Positions 14,814-17,459 of a stretch of 17,459 nucleotides of DNA are shown here, one piece after another. Within the stretch, counting starts at the first letter, position 1. Each line of letters begins with the position of its first letter. A model generated the notes under the pieces. It had not been told where the DNA came from and searched no databases. It saw nothing but the letters and a program-made list of their open reading frames with translations. The stretch is taken from contig DJCX01000081.1 of the NCBI GenBank assembly GCA_002430755.1, positions 1-17,459 on the forward strand, in the 5' to 3' direction. The position numbers and the translations under genes were made by a program. The stretch is from Flavobacteriales bacterium UBA5939. GTDB taxonomy: Bacteria; Bacteroidota; Bacteroidia; Flavobacteriales; Schleiferiaceae.

Positions 14814-15612
14814 TGTTATACGAATCTATAGCAGCTCTTACACTACCGTGTTTTAATAGTAATTCCTGGGCCAATTCATTTTCGATATCAAGTTCTTCAG
14901 CAACCATACGTGTACCGCGATCTACCAACTTATCGTTAGAAAGTTGCATGTCTACCATTTTGTTGCCTTTCACACGCCCTAATTTGATCATGGTAGCCGT
15001 AGTAATCATATTCAGTACCATCTTCTGGGCAGTTCCAGATTTCATGCGTGTAGAGCCTGTGAGAAACTCAGGACCGACCACTACGGCAATCTCGTGCTGA
15101 GCTGCCATTCCTAGGGGACTCCCTGCGTTACATGTAATACAACCAGTAAGTAAACCATGCTTATTTGCAGCTTCTATTCCTCCAATAACATAAGGTGTAG
15201 TTCCACTAGCGGCAATACCAACGACGGTGTCTATAGGTTGGATATTGTATTGCCTTAAATCTTCCCAGGCACCAGTGGTGCTGTCCTCAGCATTTTCAAC
15301 CGCTTTTCGAATGGCACTGTCGCCTCCGGCAATTAGACCAATGACCATATCATGACTTACCCCAAAAGTTGGAGGGCATTCGCTAGCATCTAGAATTCCT
15401 AACCTACCAGAAGTGCCCGCGCCGATATAGAATAAGCGTCCACCTTGCTCCATACGGGGTACCAAAGCCTCAATGAAAGCAATAATGGAGGGTATTTGCT
15501 CACAAACAGCATGTGCAACTTTCTGATCTTCGGTATTGATTCCATACACTAAATCAGAAATACTCTTCTGTTCAAGGTTTACATGCAAGCTATCCTGTTC
15601 TGTGGTCCTCAT
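14800..15612 (-). CDS. murQ: N-acetylmuramic acid 6-phosphate etherase MurQ
   Basis: The 270-residue product cleaves the D-lactyl ether of MurNAc-6-phosphate, giving GlcNAc-6-phosphate for peptidoglycan recycling. It has the SIS fold, with GAGTSGRLG at 64-72 for phosphosugar binding. The two acidic catalytic positions, Glu78 in ASECPPTFG and Glu109 in ENAEDS, keep the 31-residue spacing of the E. coli enzyme (Glu83 and Glu114). The product is slightly shorter than the roughly 300-residue gammaproteobacterial form, as is usual in Bacteroidota. The start ATG overlaps the upstream methyltransferase stop by 4 bases (ATGA). No PTS transporter or AnmK kinase gene is in the window, so the source of MurNAc-6-phosphate must be encoded elsewhere. 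Confidence 0.97.
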   Translation of the reverse strand: MRTTEQDSLHVNLEQKSISDLVYGINTEDQKVAHAVCEQIPSIIAFIEALVPRMEQGGRLFYIGAGTSGRLGILDASECPPTFGVSHDMVIGLIAGGDSAIRKAVENAEDSTTGAWEDLRQYNIQPIDTVVGIAASGTTPYVIGGIEAANKHGLLTGCITCNAGSPLGMAAQHEIAVVVGPEFLTGSTRMKSGTAQKMVLNMITTATMIKLGRVKGNKMVDMQLSNDKLVDRGTRMVAEELDIENELAQELLLKHGSVRAAIDSYNNERK

Positions 15613-16814
15613 TTCTTCTTCATTTTTGCCATGTAGAAGCCGTCATTGTGGGCTCCAGGGTCAACAGTACGTTCCTCGACCAATTCAAAATCATCGTTAT
15701 TTTCCAAAAACAGTCGTACCTGATGACCATTTTCCATCGGTAAAATACTACAGGTCGCATAAACAAGCGTACCTCCTGATTTGAGCATTCTAGGATAACG
15801 GTGGAGAATATCGGCTTGAACACCTTCAAGTCGCTCCAAATGCTCAGGCTGCAATTTCCATTTTGTATCTGGTTCTCGCTTAATGACACCCGTTCCAGAA
15901 CAAGGGACATCCAACAAGAGGTAGTCGGCGGTTTCAGTAAGTTTTTCTAAAATCTTCGGTTCTTCCCAAGCTCTAGTTTCCACAATATCCAAACCGCTCC
16001 GTTGCGTTCTCTTCTTGAGTTCGCCTAGTTTCCGACCTTCGACATCCATTGCGATAAGCTGACCCTGATTCTGCATTAACGCACCTAGTAGCAGTGTCTT
16101 ACCACCTGCACCTGCACACGCATCAATAGTAGTACTGCCCGGAGAAGGGTTTAAGAAATACCCTATCTGCTGAGAACCGGCATCTTGAACCTCAAAATTC
16201 CCATTCTGGAATCCAGGTATATTATTCAATCTAGGACGTCCTTCCAGATAAAACGCATTTTCAAATACAGGATGCGTATGCACTTCTATGTTATGCGCCG
16301 CCAATTCTTCTACTACCTCTTCAGGGCTAGCCTTAAGCGTATTTACACGAATATTCACCGTATTGGGAACGTTCATATTGCGTGCAATCTCGGGCCATTT
16401 ATCGCCCAATTGGCTCAATGCAAGGTCATTGAACCAATAAGCGTAGCTCTCCTTGTCTTGAATGCGGTCTAATTGCGTCAAGCGCTCCTTAACTGGGAAA
16501 TCTCGGACTGCATTAAACTTTGGCCAATCAGGTAGTGTATAACCGCGCCATTGCCAGTAGATTCCGAAAAGCTTTTGTAGGTCTTTTCGCTTGGTGGAAG
16601 GTTCACGGTCATAAAGCGCCCACAAAAGACCCCACCAACGCACCATTTCATAGGTGTGTTCGGCAACGAAACTACGATCTCGCGAGCCCCATTTTTTATT
16701 CTGCTTGAGTAATCTCTCAACTACTCGATCTGCATAAATGCCTTTCCCAAAGCTCATTTCAAGTGCCTCAAGAACGCCTGCAACCGTGTTTGGAAATAGA
16801 CGCGGCTCCTTCAT
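15609..16814 (-). CDS. RsmB/NOP2-family RNA (cytosine-5) methyltransferase
   Basis: The 401-residue product is a SAM-dependent m5C RNA methyltransferase. Motif I is DACAGAGGKT, and the two family cysteines are visible: Cys305 in DVPCSGTG (motif IV) and catalytic Cys355 in YATCSILP (motif VI). They lie 50 residues apart. The NFEVQDAGSQ segment before motif I is also typical. Residues 1 to about 150 are a helical and basic N-terminal part specific to this subgroup. The rRNA or tRNA target is not predictable from sequence; Bacteroidota often carry one such 400-residue protein annotated only as RsmB/NOP family. Its ATG overlaps the stop of the dehydrogenase gene by one base (TAATG), and its own stop overlaps the murQ start. 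Confidence 0.93.
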   Translation of the reverse strand: MKEPRLFPNTVAGVLEALEMSFGKGIYADRVVERLLKQNKKWGSRDRSFVAEHTYEMVRWWGLLWALYDREPSTKRKDLQKLFGIYWQWRGYTLPDWPKFNAVRDFPVKERLTQLDRIQDKESYAYWFNDLALSQLGDKWPEIARNMNVPNTVNIRVNTLKASPEEVVEELAAHNIEVHTHPVFENAFYLEGRPRLNNIPGFQNGNFEVQDAGSQQIGYFLNPSPGSTTIDACAGAGGKTLLLGALMQNQGQLIAMDVEGRKLGELKKRTQRSGLDIVETRAWEEPKILEKLTETADYLLLDVPCSGTGVIKREPDTKWKLQPEHLERLEGVQADILHRYPRMLKSGGTLVYATCSILPMENGHQVRLFLENNDDFELVEERTVDPGAHNDGFYMAKMKKK

Positions 16815-17459
16815 TAGAGTGCAGGAAACTTAATTGGATCCTTTTCATTCATCGTGGCATAGATTTCCTCAATCATATCGTCCAACGAAGGCTTTGAGAA
16901 ATAATCGCCGTCGGAAGCAAAGGCCGGTCTGTGATCTTTAGAACTGACTGTTTTCGGCGCAGCATCTAAATATTGATATCCGTCCTGATCTTCCAGTATT
17001 TGCTGTAGTAAGAATGCGCTTGCACCTCCACGAACATCTTCATCCACAATAACCAATGTGTTGGTCTTCTTTAGGGATTCCACTATATCGTGCTTGGTGT
17101 CAAACGGAATAAGGCTCTGTGCATCAATGAGCTCAACACTTACGCCCAGCTCAGCAAGCTCAGTAACCGCTGCTTCTGCAATAAAACAGTTTGATCCGTA
17201 AGTCAACATGGTAATGTCAGTTCCTTCGTTCATTATTTCCACTTCACCAATTGGTGTGGTGAATTCTCCTAGATTGGTTGGAAGCATTTCCTTGCGACGA
17301 TAGCCGTTCAGACATTCGATGACTAGGGCTGGGTTGTCCAACTGAAGTAATTTGTTGTAGAATCCGGCTGCTTTCGTCATGTTGCGAGGAACAAGCACAT
17401 ACATCCCTTTAATGCTATTGATAATGGTCCCCATTGGAGATCCAGAATGCCAAATCCCT
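16814..17459 (-). CDS. 2-oxoacid (probably branched-chain) dehydrogenase E1 component, C-terminal part; gene continues beyond window
   Basis: About 214 C-terminal residues of an E1 dehydrogenase (TPP-dependent) are seen; the frame remains open to the window end, so the Met at 17434 is internal. The segment has the end of the pyrimidine-binding domain (WHSGSPMG, VLVPRNM, ALVIECLNGYRRKE) and the transketolase C-terminal domain (ITMLTYGSNC, VSVELIDAQSLIPFD, TLVIVDEDVRGGASA). WHSGSP and ECLNGYR are typical of the fused alpha/beta E1 protein of Bacteroidota, usually annotated as 2-oxoisovalerate dehydrogenase. It would feed acyl groups to lipoyl-E2, supplying branched-chain acyl-CoA for catabolism and iso-fatty acids. 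Its stop overlaps the start of the RNA methyltransferase gene, making it the visible head of the minus-strand operon. Confidence 0.87.
   Translation of the reverse strand, partial: GIWHSGSPMGTIINSIKGMYVLVPRNMTKAAGFYNKLLQLDNPALVIECLNGYRRKEMLPTNLGEFTTPIGEVEIMNEGTDITMLTYGSNCFIAEAAVTELAELGVSVELIDAQSLIPFDTKHDIVESLKKTNTLVIVDEDVRGGASAFLLQQILEDQDGYQYLDAAPKTVSSKDHRPAFASDGDYFSKPSLDDMIEEIYATMNEKDPIKFPAL

Noticed and set aside
17432..17434. Met at 17434 as the E1 dehydrogenase start
   Set aside because: The frame continues upstream with WHSGSP, a conserved internal motif, so the gene is cut by the window edge.

Overview
This window looks like chromosomal DNA of a member of the Bacteroidota, most likely a Flavobacteriales/Flavobacteriia-type marine or environmental bacterium. 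The evidence is: promoter-like sites of the Bacteroidota type (TTG, about 19-23 nt, then TAnnTTTG); a subtilase with a C-terminal type IX secretion (T9SS) sorting domain; the C-terminal part of an E1 2-oxoacid dehydrogenase of the form common in this group; a DUF6095-type membrane protein beside murQ; and a TamB-like protein divergent from tsaD. No mobile element, CRISPR array or prophage is visible. Assignment below class is inference.

Layout. 1-2103: the 3' end of a rhomboid protease gene (+) collides with an rsmE-tsaD operon (-). 2102-6262: a 1386-residue TamB-like envelope protein (+), whose start codon overlaps that of tsaD and whose stop codon overlaps that of the next gene. 6259-7551: a fused sugar nucleotidyltransferase and GmhB-type phosphatase (-), probably for GDP-heptose-like precursor synthesis. 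7552-7945: the only substantial noncoding stretch, holding a tRNA-Asp(GUC) gene with a good promoter and a strong, probably bidirectional terminator, plus a doubtful small ORF. 7946-8365: a small secreted protein with two candidate zinc motifs (-). 8346-14591: a plus-strand run of two tandem paralogous glycine-rich predicted outer-membrane beta-barrels, a MORN-repeat secreted protein, mnmA and a T9SS subtilase. 14592-17459: a minus-strand operon of E1 dehydrogenase, RsmB/NOP RNA methyltransferase, murQ and a DUF6095 protein.

The genes mix translation fidelity (rsmE, tsaD, mnmA, the RsmB-like enzyme, tRNA-Asp) with envelope biogenesis and recycling (TamB, heptose precursor enzyme, barrels, MurQ, subtilase). 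The arrangement is unusually tight. Outside the tRNA region almost every neighbouring pair overlaps or abuts, including convergent and divergent pairs. Several -7 promoter boxes lie only 4-15 nt from start codons, suggesting leaderless or nearly leaderless mRNAs.

The least explained and most interesting part is the divergent locus at 7946-11137. There a secreted double-zinc-motif protein faces a tandem pair of uncharacterised barrel proteins, each carrying three copies of a glycine-rich unit.
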